Source of the DNA: Ooceraea biroi
Taxonomy: Eukaryota > Arthropoda > Insecta > Hymenoptera > Formicidae
Length of the DNA: 64,000 nt
Direction: 5' to 3'
Assembly (NCBI RefSeq): GCF_003672135.1
Contig: NC_039510.1
Coordinates: forward strand, 2,108,001 to 2,172,000
Below the pieces are notes generated by a model. The model was not told where the DNA came from and ran no database searches. It worked only from the letters and a program-made list of their open reading frames with translations. The translations under genes were made by a program, and so were the position numbers. Shown here piece by piece: positions 1 to 13,521 of the stretch. Each line of letters begins with the position of its first letter. Position 1 is the stretch's first letter.

Positions 1-1123
1 TCAAGATCTCCGAATAGAATTTCCGCTCACCATAATCGTTGTACCCGCTCTCATCGTCGGATTCAGACGGGCCGCCGTGATTCTGTCTGCCAAACTTGTG
101 GCTTCTCGCTGTAAAGAAACAAGGAAATGAAAGCAATTTAGTGTCTACAATCAAGCAATCAATTGCGTTATCCGATTAAAGCTTACTGGACATGCTTAGA
201 TCCTTGGTCTGCGATGTCTCGTAGCTGCACTTTGGACAGGGAATAGCCTTATTCTTCTCATACTTGAAACCTTTCCTGCGAACGTGATCCTCGCAGTAGC
301 ACGTCTTGCATCTGAGACAAGAGTACTGTCCCAAGCGGTTGCACGACTGACCTAAAATTTCAAATGACTTTGAAGTCAATTCTGCCACAGTCACTATGTG
401 CTCTCTGTTGCATTACATTTGAAACTCTCGGCTTCCAGCACTTGACAGGATGCCTGGTGCTCAAACTGATCGTCTTCGCACAGGTAACAATCGCAGAACG
501 AACACTTGAATATCCTTCCACCGTGATCCCAAACGCCTCTCTCGCATTCCTGGCAGACAGCGTCCATTAGCGGACAGGTACACGCGTGCGTAGTGAGGCA
601 ACGTCTCCCGTGGCAGACCCAGGCTTCGCAGTGATCGCATATGGCTCCCTGAAACGATCGGTTGGACAGCTGGTACGTCAGTAGCACTCGATACGAGGAA
701 AGGGAGGTCTCTCGAACTCGAAAAGGATGCAGATTTACTTGCCACCATGCCTAGTCCCGTGGTGAAGACACCCGGATGGCGCACCACGCAATCCCCCGTC
801 TTCAGCATGCACTTGATCTTGCCGCAGTGCGCGCACATGGGCAGACGCTGCAGGCTCTGGCAGAAGTAGCAGAAGGCGCGGCTCTTTTGCTTCTTGTTGC
901 ACTTGTCGCATTCCTGCGGCGCGGAGAGACACGTGGGGAGTCATGTCGTTAGCCACGACGTATCCTGGTCGCTCGCTACGCGATAATCGACTCTGATACT
1001 CACCATCACGGAATTGCAAGGGTACTTGGCCAGGTCGACCTGTTCCTTCGCCGCCCGGATCTCCTTCTGCCGAAGCTTCTGCTTCTCGGCCTTCTTCCTC
1101 TGGCCGGTTTTCTTCTTCGGCAT
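1..1123 (-). CDS. ZNF330: ZNF330/NOA36-like zinc-finger protein, 3' end off the window
   Basis: Exons read on minus: 1004-1123, 743-913, 417-648, 187-351 and 31-108, continuing past the left edge. The start ATG at 1123 gives MPKKKTGQRKKAEKQ, the basic N-terminus typical of ZNF330 (NOA36), a conserved Cys-rich nucleolar protein whose molecular role is poorly defined. Matching family segments include ECDKCNKK, CAHCGKIKCM, EAWVCHGRRC, ECERGVWDHGG, CEDDQFEHQASCQVLEAE, CNRLGQYSCLRCK and TKDLSMS, each rich in CxxC zinc-binding pairs. Joining the exons keeps one frame; the junctions restore FKCQSCNR and MSTRSHKFGRQ. Intron 2 appears to start with GC (GTG|GCAAGT) rather than GT, which is needed to keep MVGAIC. 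The last visible exon is acidic (SESDDESGYNDYG), as expected for the start of the acidic tail. The gene diverges from TIMM8. The identification is strong; the start is chosen by homology because the frame stays open a little further upstream. Confidence 0.93.
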
Positions 1124-1639
1124 CTCGACTACGTGAAAATTCTCGACGGAAATTTGATTCCCCGCCTTGATCACGTTACATGTGATCGCGCAGAGGTTAT
1201 GGTTTCAAACACACGTACAATACACACATACGCGCACCATGCATACACCAGCATACACCACCGAGAATCCTTCGAGCGAATAATATGACTTTTCAATTTT
1301 TAACTCACGGAACAATAAATAATAGAAAATAGATTTTATGAATAAAAATTATTTCTGGTAAATAATATCACGGGTACCAGTTTTATTTGTTAACAAAATC
1401 CATTGTAGAATTTTTGTTGCAACTGATTTTTGAAGCAAACCGCGCTATTCCTCTAATTAATTATAACGAATTCGAATAGATGTCGCAACGAGTGCCGTTT
1501 GCGAGCGCAGGTCAGTATCGTCACTCAAGTAGAAATTCGACCATTGATAACCACGTGTAAAATTCTCTCCCGGAAGGGATTTGTATTTTCATACGTAATT
1601 AGGATTTCCTATTCCGCCGGTTTGCTGCAATTTTTAAAT
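1124..1639. promoter_or_regulatory. Putative shared divergent promoter, ZNF330 / TIMM8
   Basis: About 515 bp separate the ATG of ZNF330 (minus) from the ATG of TIMM8 (plus). No other gene fits, so both promoters and 5' UTRs must lie here unless there are untranslated exons. I see no convincing TATA box; the middle (1280-1400) is AT-rich. The assignment is an inference from gene layout. Confidence 0.5.
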
Positions 1640-2128
1640 ATGTCGGATCTATTTGACAATAGTTCTTTCACCGACAATGATAATACCAAAGGAATGGATT
1701 CCGAACTGGCAGAACTTTTGATGGTCGAGAAGCAAAAGGCACAATTTAATGCACAGGTAAACGTTTAATGCATACACAAATATATTCTACGTAGATTCCA
1801 TCGAATTGCATTCGAGCCAGTGCGTCAGATTATTTAAATGTGATTTTACACGATGACACGTCATATTTTTCGTGAGAAAAGTTTACGTATTTAGCATAGA
1901 GAGATTAGTTTATTTATGAAGCAAAAATTGTATACGAAAATCTCTTTAAAAATTTAGATCCACGAGTTCAACGACTTTTGCTGGGACAAATGCGTTGATA
2001 AGCCTGGAAGCAAATTGGATGGTCGCACAGAGACTTGCATACATAATTGTGTCGACAGATTCATAGACGTTTCCCTGTTTGTTACCAATCGTTTTGCGCA
2101 GCTATTGCAAAACTCTGTAGGGAAATGA
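1640..2128 (+). CDS. TIMM8: Mitochondrial import inner membrane translocase subunit Tim8
   Basis: Two coding exons, 1640-1756 and 1958-2128, joined in phase 0 (CAG|GTAAAC ... TTTAG|ATC), give a 95-residue protein, the usual size for a small TIM. The twin CX3C motif is plain: CWDKC and, 14 residues later, CIHNC. These cysteines form the two disulfides of the small-TIM helical hairpin. Sequence after the second pair (VDRFIDVSLFVTNRF) also fits Tim8. In known systems Tim8 pairs with Tim13 as a hexameric chaperone in the intermembrane space and escorts hydrophobic precursors to the inner membrane. The ATG gives MSDLFDNSS and is the first Met of an acidic leader. It converges on UFSP2. Tim8 rather than Tim13, 9 or 10 is favoured by the SELAELLMVEKQKAQF segment. 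Confidence 0.93.
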
Positions 2129-2553
2129 GAATACACCGTATTACGTTTAAACTTACAAGTTACGTGTAACAACAACATGCAGCGACTGTAAAATAATTAT
2201 AAATATGAAATTTAATTAAAATTTGTAATTTAGCGTGTGGCTATGTAACGAGACTTTAAATTAAAGAAACAACTATTCCCGTTACCAGAAACATTTTTCT
2301 TAATTAAATTTTGTACAACTTCTCTCACGAGTATTCATCTTCTTTACAAGAAAGTATACGTGTCCGTTCACTAGTTTTATTCCATCGCAGCATGTGGCAC
2401 AGGTGAAGTAACGTCTTACAAGTATTGCAATGCTACAATATATTGTGAGAATCATGTACTATACACAGGTGTGTGTAATTAAATATTCAGAAAAAAATTT
2501 CGCTTTAATTACATTTGAAAAATTTAGTTATGTACAATGTGGCATTTTCAGTA
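2129..2553. other. Convergent 3' intergenic region, TIMM8 / UFSP2
   Basis: About 425 bp of AT-rich sequence between two facing stop codons. It should carry both 3' UTRs. I see no additional gene. Confidence 0.5.
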
Positions 2554-5526
2554 TCAGAAGGTTATAGGTCTCTGCGGAAGGCACATGTTATAAAATGCAT
2601 CCTTTTTCCAAAAGTCTTTCGTCTTCCATCCGCACCACCCCTTGTTTACCACGGTGGGTAAATGTTCCGCTCCCGCGTAGTGCGGATCCAAAATCAAGAA
2701 TTTTCCCTCTCCGGATTGCTCGTCGTAACTTACGCCTAGGATTGTATGAGCTAATACGCCTCCACCTATAAAGCAAAAGATTGACACTTCGGTCTTGATT
2801 CTTCCTCGTGGAATAAAACGGGAAGCGAACGCTCACCGATCATGATAGGCGTGCCTTGCGTATCGAAATGATTAGCGAGCTGCGGAAATAAGGCCGACAT
2901 CTCGTCCCCGCTCGATGCACAAAGTACTTTCGTGTCTATGTTGAGAGTGGACTGAAGCACGAAACTTACTTCGGTCGAACCGATCCACTGTCTACTGCCA
3001 ACAAAGCTTGAAGGCTTATCGCCTATATCGTACAGGCATTGCTGTACTTCACGATGAGAGGGTATTGGTACCTCAGTATAGCCCTGTAATCTGCAATGAC
3101 AAAATTTATTCACGGTTATTTATACATGCTCTTTGCTGGAACACCGCTGGACTACAATTTGCGACTGTCCTTTAATATTTGCGAATTTCCTTTATTACCT
3201 GTACCACGAAACGATCGTTTGAAGAGACCTGTAGGCGCATCCCCATCCGTTATCATCAACATTATCTTGCATATAGTGATGATACGTATACAAGCCGTAC
3301 GCGACACTGACTTTTCCCGCGACACCTGATTAATAAAAAAAGATGTACCGAAAAAAATTGTATAATTTGATGCAATAAACGACAATCAAGTACATGCGCG
3401 CAAATGAAAAAATTAAAGCACAAAAATCCTTTTTGCCCACCTTTATGCAAAATTGCCTGGTGCGGGTTCACAAGTATCTCATTCGGCTGCGCGTTAAACT
3501 TGACTGCATTTCCACGTCGAAAGTACGGCCTGGTCGAATCGAGCGCTAGCGCCTTGTGCAAAGCCTTACGATATTCCACTGAAATTATATGACTGGTCTG
3601 CATAAGAGCAAATAGATAACACATATATTACTGCGAAAGTTTGGTGATGTTTCGAGAGGCTTGGTGATAGCGAATAAATCAGGATCCAATAGCAAGGAAA
3701 CCCGTCACATGGCGAATGACAAACGGACGAGGAGTCTTACCTGTGTCGGTGCTACTGGAATTGCCGGGATAGACTATGGTCAACAAGTGCCCACAGTCTT
3801 GAGGCTTGAAGTGCATGACCTCGGGCGATTTCATGGACGGCTGCACGTTCTCCGACTGATTTTCCTGTTGCATCTCGATCAATCGAATGTTCCGGCAAAC
3901 GGATTCCACCAGAATCGCGTGCAACTCTGCCGAGCTCACGTTCAAGCTCACCAGCGACAGCGCGTCGATGCGTAGATTGCATTCTAGGCTCTCGAAGGTT
4001 CCTGTAACGTACGATATCGATATTCGAGTGGAGTACTTGCGATATTTATAGATTATTATATCGTAACGAGTGAGATATTATTGCAGGTGTACTCACTTTT
4101 GATATGCTGCAAGACAGGCGCATATTTGATAGCTTCCTCCGAATTTTTCTCACCCGATATCTTCAGTAGCATGTTAGCGTCTATAACATCCTGAGAAAAT
4201 TACAATTATGTATAAAAATAAGAATGATTGTTTTGGTAGATGTATATATAGCGTACTGATTTGGATTAAAAACGTACTACAGTGTTGGTATTGGTACTGT
4301 TTAACCGATCTGAAGATTTCTCGTCTTTCGACGCAGACACAAGATCTTTTATCGGCGTCTGTTTGGAGTTATCATCAGTTCTGAAGAGGTACGTATCGTT
4401 CAGAGGAAAATGTATTCCTATCTTGCCGGATGCGATCTGTAATAATACAAAGTAGCGTGCATTACAGTATATGTACATATATAACAAATAAAGATTAGCT
4501 TAAAAATATATATTATATATTTTTAAAATAAATATATTTTAATTAAATATATATATATATATATGTACATTTAAAAAATCTCACATTTTTTCGCGACTCC
4601 TGCAATGCTTCCAGCATGTTTCCATCTTGGGCAATCAGCGGGAGAGTCGCTTGTAATCTGACGTACACAAATTGCTGAGAAATATCATCTTCGCTAATAA
4701 TACTGAGATTATTGACAGCTTCCAGTTTCTGGTGCATGTAAAAGTAGGCTTGCAGATCCGACGTATTGCGTGAATACTTCAAAAGTAATGGATTATCTGT
4801 GATATCGATATCCTGAACAAATATATGTATCATTTTATTAATCCATGTACGAGACCCATTATAATGTAACATTCGCATCATTTTTAGCAGTTTTTTGTAA
4901 TGACAAAATGGCATTAAATCAAAATCCTTTATTTCAAATAACCAAGTCTGTTACCTTGAAGACATCAAGATTTACATCTTTGCATTCACCAATGTGCAAT
5001 ATACCGCAGAGATAAATGTCTGCGGGTAAATTTAGTTGCAGTGTCGTGTAATCAGTTATGCTCTTCTCCTTATCATCCTCACTCTCGTCGGTTTCACACG
5101 AGTTTATACTGAACGTTAGGACTACGAGCGTACCATTGTACATAATACCGTAAACGTAACCAGTTGCTGCATTTTCTATATTTTCCAGTCGCTAAAAGTA
5201 TTATTCTCTTTAAGTACCGAGTATACTTGCACAAAACTTATATGAGCATAAAAGCACAAAGAATTATTACTAAATAATCAGTAAACGATGACAGAATATT
5301 CATACATTTATTATTTGTTATGAAATATTTATTACAATGTTAATTATGAAATAATAATAAAGAAAAATAAATTTTACGAAAAACTGACATGAATATTCAT
5401 CAACATGTCAAGCATTTCTATCTGATACAACGTGGACCGTAATTTCGTATTATTATTATTAATACTAATATTATCATGGACGTTTACCTGCAGAATATTC
5501 GATAAAATCTGCAAATGCGGCACCAT
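2554..5526 (-). CDS. UFSP2: UFM1-specific protease 2 (UFSP2)
   Basis: Ten exons on minus: 5488-5526, 4955-5191, 4585-4812, 4278-4436, 4097-4190, 3741-4001, 3441-3578, 3199-3325, 2837-3090 and 2554-2765. Their lengths sum to 1749 bases, an uninterrupted 582-residue frame that matches the usual family size. The catalytic block DDNGWGCAYRSLQTIVSW (exon 8) contains the nucleophile Cys. The last exon carries GGGVLAHTILGV, LILDPHYAGAE (catalytic Asp-His region) and the family C-terminus KGWCGWK...NMCLPQRP. UFSP2 is a cysteine protease that matures the UFM1 precursor and removes UFM1 from targets, acting at the ER in characterised animals. The exon 7 acceptor at 3578 is set by phase: a closer-looking AG at 3598 would break the frame. 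The start ATG at 5526 begins a 13-codon first exon and is less certain than the rest. Confidence 0.92.
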
Positions 5527-8500
5527 CGTGTCACGACGAGATCAGAGATAAATTTTACAACGATCACAAGCACCTCGTACTGTCAACAGGGACAGCGACC
5601 ATATGGAGATTACAGGTAACCACAATTAAATTTTCAAAGACGCACTCGGGTCGTGAGGTTAAATCCGTTGTCAAGTTCTCAACAAAAAAATGCATAGCTT
5701 GATAAACTGCCCCGCTATTTCAGATCAAGTGACAGTAACAGTCGATCCGCTTGTCGAGAAAAAACTGATTCATTTTCTACGAACAAATCTGCATTCTGCT
5801 AATTAACCTCCCATGAAAATCTTGCTCGACAACCAGTAAAATGTATGCATGGAATGGGACAAGTATTCGCATTTCGCATGCACTTTTCTATAGTCATGAA
5901 TGACGTTTCATATCGAGAGAGACAGAGTATAGGGAACTCGATCTATCTCATCTAGCATAATTTGTTTTCAAATAAGACGTAATGGATTATTGATAAAAAG
6001 AATCAGCGTACGAATAAAATTTAAGTAGAAACGCAATAAGTGAAACGGAGATCGATATTATTGCTCCTTTGAACGGCGATTTCGATGCAATCGTCAATCG
6101 AAACGGAGAGCGTCGATTGGCCGTTCACAGAGAATCTCTCGAGACAGTCCGCGGACGGTTGGCAGCGGCGGTGTCACTAGGCGCGCACTTCGCGCCGTAG
6201 GCCCCGTGCACACGAGTCAAGGTGCTCTCTTCACTCTGGTGGTGCGTAGCAAAATGGCCGCCCGACTTGACTGAGTGAGTGACGTTTCTCGCAAGGTGTT
6301 TGCGTTTACGCGACCGCGCCGCGCAGTTTTCCATGAGTATTCGCACGTGTGGCGCACCACGATTGCCGCAGCACAGTGTCTCGCGTCCGCTCGTGTCCGC
6401 GCGGAGGTTATCTGATCGTCAGACGGCCAGGAGCGAGTGCAAGCGCCGAGTCTCGCTGCACGGTACGTCTCGCCGTGGACGCACTTAGGTGTGTATTACC
6501 GCATTGCGCGTGCACGTAATACCAAACGTACGAAACATCGTCGTCGATGCGCGCCGCTCGCACGGCCGTCGGAATGCCCGGACCCGGACCGGACGCGTCG
6601 CGACGTTCGCGCGAGGCCCGCGGCACCGCGCGAGTTTGGTTAGATTCCAGGCGTGATTTTTTATCCCGTCCACAGTAGGCGGTATTTTGACAGAAACGAC
6701 GATGATAATGCGAGCGCCGGCCGTCCCGGACGCGACTCGCGGCTGCTTTCTCGATTAGCCGGATGGTCCTGCCGGTTGCGAGTTGAGTCGTGATTCACCC
6801 TGTGAGAAGATGCGAGGAGAAACGTGGGACCAGTGCGAATGGGATTTTGATTGATGGGTTGTGCCTCCGATGTGGTCTGATTTAATCTTTGCCTGGGTTG
6901 CTTCTTGGAATCTGATTCTGGAATTGTCACGTTATGTTGGAAGCGTTCAAGTATTTTCTATGTTATGCTGTCAACTGAAGCGGAGATCAACACAGTAGGC
7001 AGTGCTACTGGATGACGGTCGAGACCTCGGCAATGCGCTGAGCTAAACATAATTTGAACTACTGGCTTCAGTAGTATAATATGTAATCTCTTGTTACTGT
7101 ATTAATGTGCTAGAGTATGAAGAAAGTATTTTTTTATAAAGCAGCTATTTATCTCCATCAAACATCTTATCCCTTTAATCTTCTATGTCCAGAGCGTTTT
7201 ATACATGTAAACGTTTACGTAATTTATGTTTCATCAGAATAACATTTTCCAGTTGCATTCGTACACAATAATCTCGCATCAAGGCAATAAATTCGTCATA
7301 TAGGTGCAATGAAAGAAAGGAAATGGATGCGAGCGTGGCGTCACAAAAGTCTTAATATGTACAAGAAGATAACAGTCGATACAATAAATCGAACAATTCC
7401 CGAATCATTTATTATAACGAACATAAGATCTACAATTGCAAGTTTCTAAAATTGCAGTCATGCAAGTCGGCGGAGAGGATCCGCTCATCTTCAGTCTAAT
7501 TTTAACGAATGTTTATGAAAGGGATCCACAGAGGTACAGAAATAGAAGTTAACTCGGCCGGAGATTAATTCACGCCCATGCAATAAAACGCCCATGAACT
7601 CTCTCCCGCGATTGCCTCTTGGTCGAAACGCACGTTTTCGCGTCTCGATCCATCTGACGTTGACCCGGTTCGATCCGGAGGAAGAAGGGTTATACGAGTC
7701 GACGAGTGATTAATGCCTGCGAGTCGGGGCGGGCTGGCCCCGGTCGCCAAGACTCATGTGAACTCGAGCAATTAGCAATTGGCTAATTATACGGTTAACG
7801 GGCGATGCCGCGCCGCCCGCGCGCGCGATGAATAACGCAGTTGCGCGCGCGCGCGAGAGCAATTAAGCCCCGCGAACGGAAATGCTCTTCTTTCACCGGC
7901 CGCCGTTTTTTCCACGTCGTTTCCCTGCCAAGCTCTCCCTCCCTGCCGCGGCTATTTGTTTGCCGTGTTTGCGCTTGTCGAATTCATTCAGTTTCAGTCT
8001 CGAGTAAAAAGGCACTGCGAGAACGCGCAACTCTGCGCCGCAAACTCTGCAAACGTTGCATATCTAAAAATATCCGTGGAAGAGCAACTCTGGTCGTTTG
8101 GAAAATATTTTTAGCCCACGATGAAATCACGCGGGCGTGTTTTGCATTTTTATCTGTTGACTACTTGGTACATGCTCGATTGTAATAAACACCTCATGAA
8201 ATATACTACTGATGTTCGCTTGTTGTTTGTTGCCTGTTTTATCGCGTTGCCACGGATTGTTTTCTTCGCGTAACGATCCGCGAATTGTTGCCCGTGGATA
8301 TTGTGAAAACTGTTCGTTTACGTAGATGCGCAAAATCCGGAAGAAGAGAGTCGTTCCAATTTCGTAGCTGAACATGCTTTTTCCGTTTCTGTTTCAGAGG
8401 AGCAGCACTCTCAGAAGATGGATACCCGGTGCGAAGCATAGGTACGTTTGCATAGGATACCTAACATTACGCTAGATTAATCGCTGTACTCAACCGCGGG

Positions 8501-11500
8501 TTAATCTCCGTCTTCAAATGAGACGGTGCGAAGAGATCAACGCTGTAATAAACGGCGGAAGTCAGAAATTTCGCGTTCCATTATGACGCTCGTAAACTCC
8601 GTTCTATTTAGCGCAACATCCTGATTTGACGCCACGCGAGACGCGAGACAGTAAGCACGAGACGCTTTAACGTTACGAGAGATCCGACGAGTGGAAGATA
8701 AAACGCCCTGGTTTTTTTCCCTGTATCAACTTCAATCCTCCCTTTGTACGAAGCGCCGCTCGATGCTGCTATTCAGCAGCAGCGGCGGCGTTCGCGTTTC
8801 ACGCAGTTTCACGATACGATCTGCGTCGATGTTGTTCAATGTTGCTCGACGGTAGCTCGCCTCCGCCGGCGCCGACGTAGAGCCCAGAATATGAATGAAA
8901 CATGAAGAAAGATATGTCAGGAAGCGAGGGAAGTAAAGCGAAGGAAACGCAAGGCAAGGGATACAAGACGGAGGTGGGAAGAAGTCGAGGCGTGCACGCT
9001 CCGAATTGCTCCAAGAATTTGCGCGCGGGGAGCAGCGCCGGGAGACACCCCTTGATACTCCGTACTTTTCGTCTTGCAGTGACACAGAGGTGACTAATGA
9101 AATTCCGCGGCGGGTCCTCCACGGTTCCCGTTCGCGTCAGCAAGCTAATACGGACTGTCAGCGCGGAGCTGGAGGGTGTCCCTCGCGGCTCAGTCCCGCG
9201 TGTTACTCGCATCGTCGTCGTCGTCGCGAAAGTTCTCGGCGTGTCGCGCATTCGGAAGTTCTCGCGGGCGCCGGGAAGAAGCGAGCGAGAGGAAGAAAGT
9301 CACGTTCGCACCGGCACGTCGTTCCCCGGGGAGTCGCGCAGCTGAACGTCAGATGGAAAACGACGCGGGTCACGGTACAGTAACGTGTACTGTTAAAGAG
9401 CGCGCAACACGAAGGAGCGAGCGAGCGAATGCGGCCGCGTGAATCTGTTGCACCTCCGTCGTCGTTCCCTGGCCTCTTTCCGTGCCTTTCGCCTTTGCGC
9501 CCTTTTACGCTCGCCCGCGAGATATTAATAGGCATCACGCGGTGCGTGCCGGCCGGCACATGTGCACGAGCCTCGCGCAAATCGAGCCCCGCGGAATCGC
9601 GAGTATCGTCGGCCGCTTCGCGGGTGACTTTGCGGACCCCTCGATCGCCGAGTTTTGTCTAATTGCCAGTTTTGTCGTAGCGCTGGTATTATTTGAGACC
9701 TCTCGGTGTCAGCATCTCGGGTTACTCTTCGTAATTGAGAGAGACTATGCTCGTTAATCAAGCTCTGCTTCATTAGAATATATTCTTGATATTTTTATGT
9801 AACTTTTTTTCACTATATGTGTGACGAGAGAAGCTGGAAATATCTCTCAGGTTTCGTCAGGAAGAGCTACTTCGGATACAGATATTCCCGTGCAATTCTA
9901 GCGATTCTTATGAGAACACACATCTCATTGTGCCGCCCATAAGAAGCCCTTTTCTTGCCCCGTTTGTTGGAAGCCACGAGAATCGCAATTACCTCAATTA
10001 TTGTTCAACTCTGGGGAAGCTTACGACCGCATTCACAACTGCATCGCACGGACACGGAAGCGCTGCTTTTTTCGCGATAAGCGGGGCTTTCCACGTGCGA
10101 ATGTGACCACGTAGCTCCCGCGAGACGTGCTCGACGCTGATTGCGGTCTGCGGTCTTCGCACGAAGGCGCCTCAATAGTGAGTCACGAGCGAGAGTTCGA
10201 AAAACACTCGTGTAAACAGAGACTTCCGAGTCCAGCCTTGAAATCTGCATACGAATCGCATAATTATGCCTGCGTATTCTGCTGAGATTAAGTGAGGCGG
10301 CTACCGTGCTACTCTCTTGGCCTGCCCGAGATACCCTACAAGTGTGTCGTCGTCGAGCACATCGTCGTCATGCGCCAACTTCTTCTTGACTTTTTTTCTC
10401 TCTTGCTAGACCTTCGAAGCTGACTGACCACGCGAGAGTGTCTGCCTTGCGGAATATATTCAGCTTGCCTTGCGGCTCTTCATACCTCTGATAAACATGT
10501 TTGTTGGAATAGATGGAACCTCAGTTACTCCGTTTTATGATGTGTGACGCAAAATGTGTTTTTGTTGGTCCATTATATTTATTACATGTCGTTATATTGC
10601 GTGCTGGTCTTGGAAATGTAGAAAACGTTAGGAGCAGCGTTCTTTTTCTCTAGTGAGATAATAAAGAGAGAATAATGGATGATGAAGAATCCATCTATCG
10701 TAATCGTTTGCATCATTGTAATTACTTGAGGTGTTAATTACGAGCTATTTTAATATAACGAGTGCCATTACAACAAATGTATTAAAGCAAGGCGTAACTA
10801 AAGCTACATTTTTTTTTATAATGAGATCAATCTTTTTCTCGTTATTTGTCAAATGTTGATAAATTTTTTCCTGAAAACTGTTTTATGTCGTATATACGTT
10901 TTACTTATCAAATTTCCAGGATACGCGCGTATACGAAATGAGAAAGTGCCGAAGCTGCGTACTTCCTCTGAATCATACCAGACAGACAGTTTGAGTCATA
11001 AACGGTAGCGAATTTGTGGCGCACAGCTCTCTTTCAGGCACTTTTAGTCGCACGCGATAGGACGGTTCTACAAAGCGCGCTCCCTTCTGTTACACGTGTT
11101 CCGTACTGATGGAAATTAACGTCGCGTGCAGTCGATGATAAATTTCATTAGCTTGAAATCTATGCGACCGCAGAGGCCGGGTCGTCTGACGAGCGCGATG
11201 AAGCGCGGTGTTACATGCGTGCACCTCGCTCGCGCGCATTCAGATTCAATATTGATATTCAAGGCACTTCGCGCCTGACGAGGACACAGTGCCGCGTGTG
11301 CAAGTATCTGTTTTCTGGGGAAACGAAATTCCATATTAACGAGAGAAAAAAAGAAGAGGACAGCGATGGAAATACGCGAGACATCTCGTATCGCATCTCC
11401 GGCCCATAAAATCGGACGTTTCACTTTTTTACGCTCTGCGTTTATCACCATTCTGCCTCGAGCGGATACGAACGTAAGCTCGCGTAAGTTATCCGCTTCA

Positions 11501-13321
11501 TCCTCGAGGAGGTCGACTGTTCTTTTTCCCTTTTTTTCTTTCGTTTTTTATTTGCAGCTTTAAAGGACTTCGCCTAGCGCCTCGCGTTTCCCAGCGCGGC
11601 GGGTTCTGGCCGGTCGCTTATCTCTGGAAATCCAGGGAGCTCATGACAGAAATGCGACTATTCGGGCTTACGTAACTTACGGGCGATTCGCATATTATTA
11701 TATGCCGCTGCGACTGTACGTCTCGCGTGACATAACTCGCTCGTTGTTTCCCTCCCTTTCCGCTCCGCAGGCGCCGACCAAGGATAGACTTCCAGTTGAA
11801 TAATTCAATATGGATTTGCCGATGGATTTGTTTCTCTTGTTACCGTGCCTGATCATAATGTACCAGATGTGTAGCGTAGAGTAATATAGGAAAATCGCCG
11901 CCGAGAATTCGAGCAGCCGAGAGAGGCGTCCTTCCTTAACACATTGTACCTCGGAGTCACATATTTCCGGTCCTGGATAGCTCCGGCTTCTGATAAAAGC
12001 GCTGTCTCACGCGTGCACTGGCTTAAAAATTAATTTTGAAAAACCTGGAAAAAATATGTGCTTACAGGCGTTGATATCACTCAGTTTTACGCTACAAAAA
12101 CGTCTACACATTTAGTATATATCGTAGAGATACGTTCCCATGAACAGTGTGTTAAAAATTACTCCTCCGCAGCGTTTTCTGCATTTCATTCATCCGAGAC
12201 TGACGGTGGTAGTCCCTTTTGCGTCTGCATGAATTGACATCGCTTGATGATTCCGTTCTGGGACGTGTAATTCAAGCGAAGATATAGTTGATTACATATA
12301 CAGTGCGACTGTACAGTCACACGCTTTGGAGCTAGCCGAGCACGGTGATTTGTGATCTCTCGTAATGGCCATCGCGATGATTTCCCTATCAGGCAACGCG
12401 TGGAAATTATGTCGCTTAGTCAGGTTCTCCGATAATTATAAGCCTGCCGCCACGCGCTTGCTTATTCGTATTACGATCGTTGCGAAAATACGCGGCCGGT
12501 GTGTGACTCACCTATCATACACGTCCCATGTACGGTCGTGTAACACATCGTAATGCGGCGGATGAGCATCGCGATAGTGTGTACGCCTTGAAACAATAGG
12601 CACTTAGACTGTAACTACCGGCGTATTAAAACCCGACCGGCGAACTGGCGAACACATATATACGCCCAGCTGACTATGCATCGGGTTTAATTTGCCTAAC
12701 GAGTTTTATTAATTATCACTTCCGTGCAGAATCGCGTTACGCCGCGTCCGGTGTAATTGAGTCGTTCTGGTCTCTCGAAGTGGCCCTCGATCGCTTTACA
12801 CCTCGTTCGTGTCTTTCGCACCGGTCTGACATCCTTTTTTCTTTCTTCGGAAAACTTGCCTCGTGGAAGCGGCTTCTTTCGCCAAGAAGCACTTTAACTG
12901 GTGATTACTATCCCGCAGAAAAACTTAAGGGATCCATCGAACATGTTCAACAAGTTAATTAAATGTCTTATAGCAGCAGGCAAAAGGATTCTTCATTATG
13001 TTCTTGATCTTGAGAGAAACATGTTATTAAAGATGCAAGCTGTTAATAGGATGTTTACAGGAATCGTTATTACAAATTATTTTAACAAGATTATTTGCAT
13101 CGATTATTATGTATTCAAAATTCTTCTATTTTCTTGAAGAAAGTAAAAATCGTATTTGAGTGCGGCAAACTTTTTATCATGTTCTTGGCACGTTCCGCAT
13201 TACATTTGCACGAGTCGTGAGTTGTGCACTGGACAGCCGGAACATTCTCGGAGCGCCTCGCATTTAATGAGCCGCTGATAAATGACGTCCGTTCATGAAT
13301 GCGCTTCATTCATCTTCGCAG
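5527..13321. other. Non-coding region between UFSP2 and Csk coding exons
   Basis: About 7.8 kb with no frame I can tie to a protein. CpG-rich blocks (about 6120-6680, 7800-7870 and 9097-9700) produce several overlapping open frames on both strands with no recognisable domain; these look like composition artefacts. The region most likely contains the UFSP2 promoter and the promoter, 5' UTR exon(s) and first intron(s) of Csk. Confidence 0.55.
6120..6680. promoter_or_regulatory. CpG-rich promoter-like block
   Basis: A GC- and CpG-dense stretch stands out from the AT-rich flanks. On plus it contains a good splice donor (CACG|GTACGTC) near 6462, compatible with a 5' untranslated first exon spliced to Csk downstream. 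No transcript evidence is available, so the assignment is an inference. Confidence 0.3.
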
Positions 13322-13351
13322 GTTGATAGAGCCTACTGTGTGGCAGCTGCC

Positions 13352-13489
13352 ATGCCAACGTACCACAATGCGGGTGGCGGATACCCGAATGTGTCAGCGC
13401 CAGCGCGGCAAGCGAAGCTCGACGGCAATCAAAATCATCACACTATCCCTTCAAACGTAACATCCCATCCCCTCATACAAAACAGCATC

Positions 13490-13521
<32 letters not shown>

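Noticed and set aside
3578..3600. UFSP2 exon 7 starting at 3597
   Set aside because: That acceptor gives the wrong phase; the acceptor at 3579-3581 restores the frame through the end of the gene.
8732..9773. Overlapping Arg/Ser-rich open frames on both strands
   Set aside because: The CpG-rich composition keeps all frames open; no ATG-led frame shows family motifs or codon structure.
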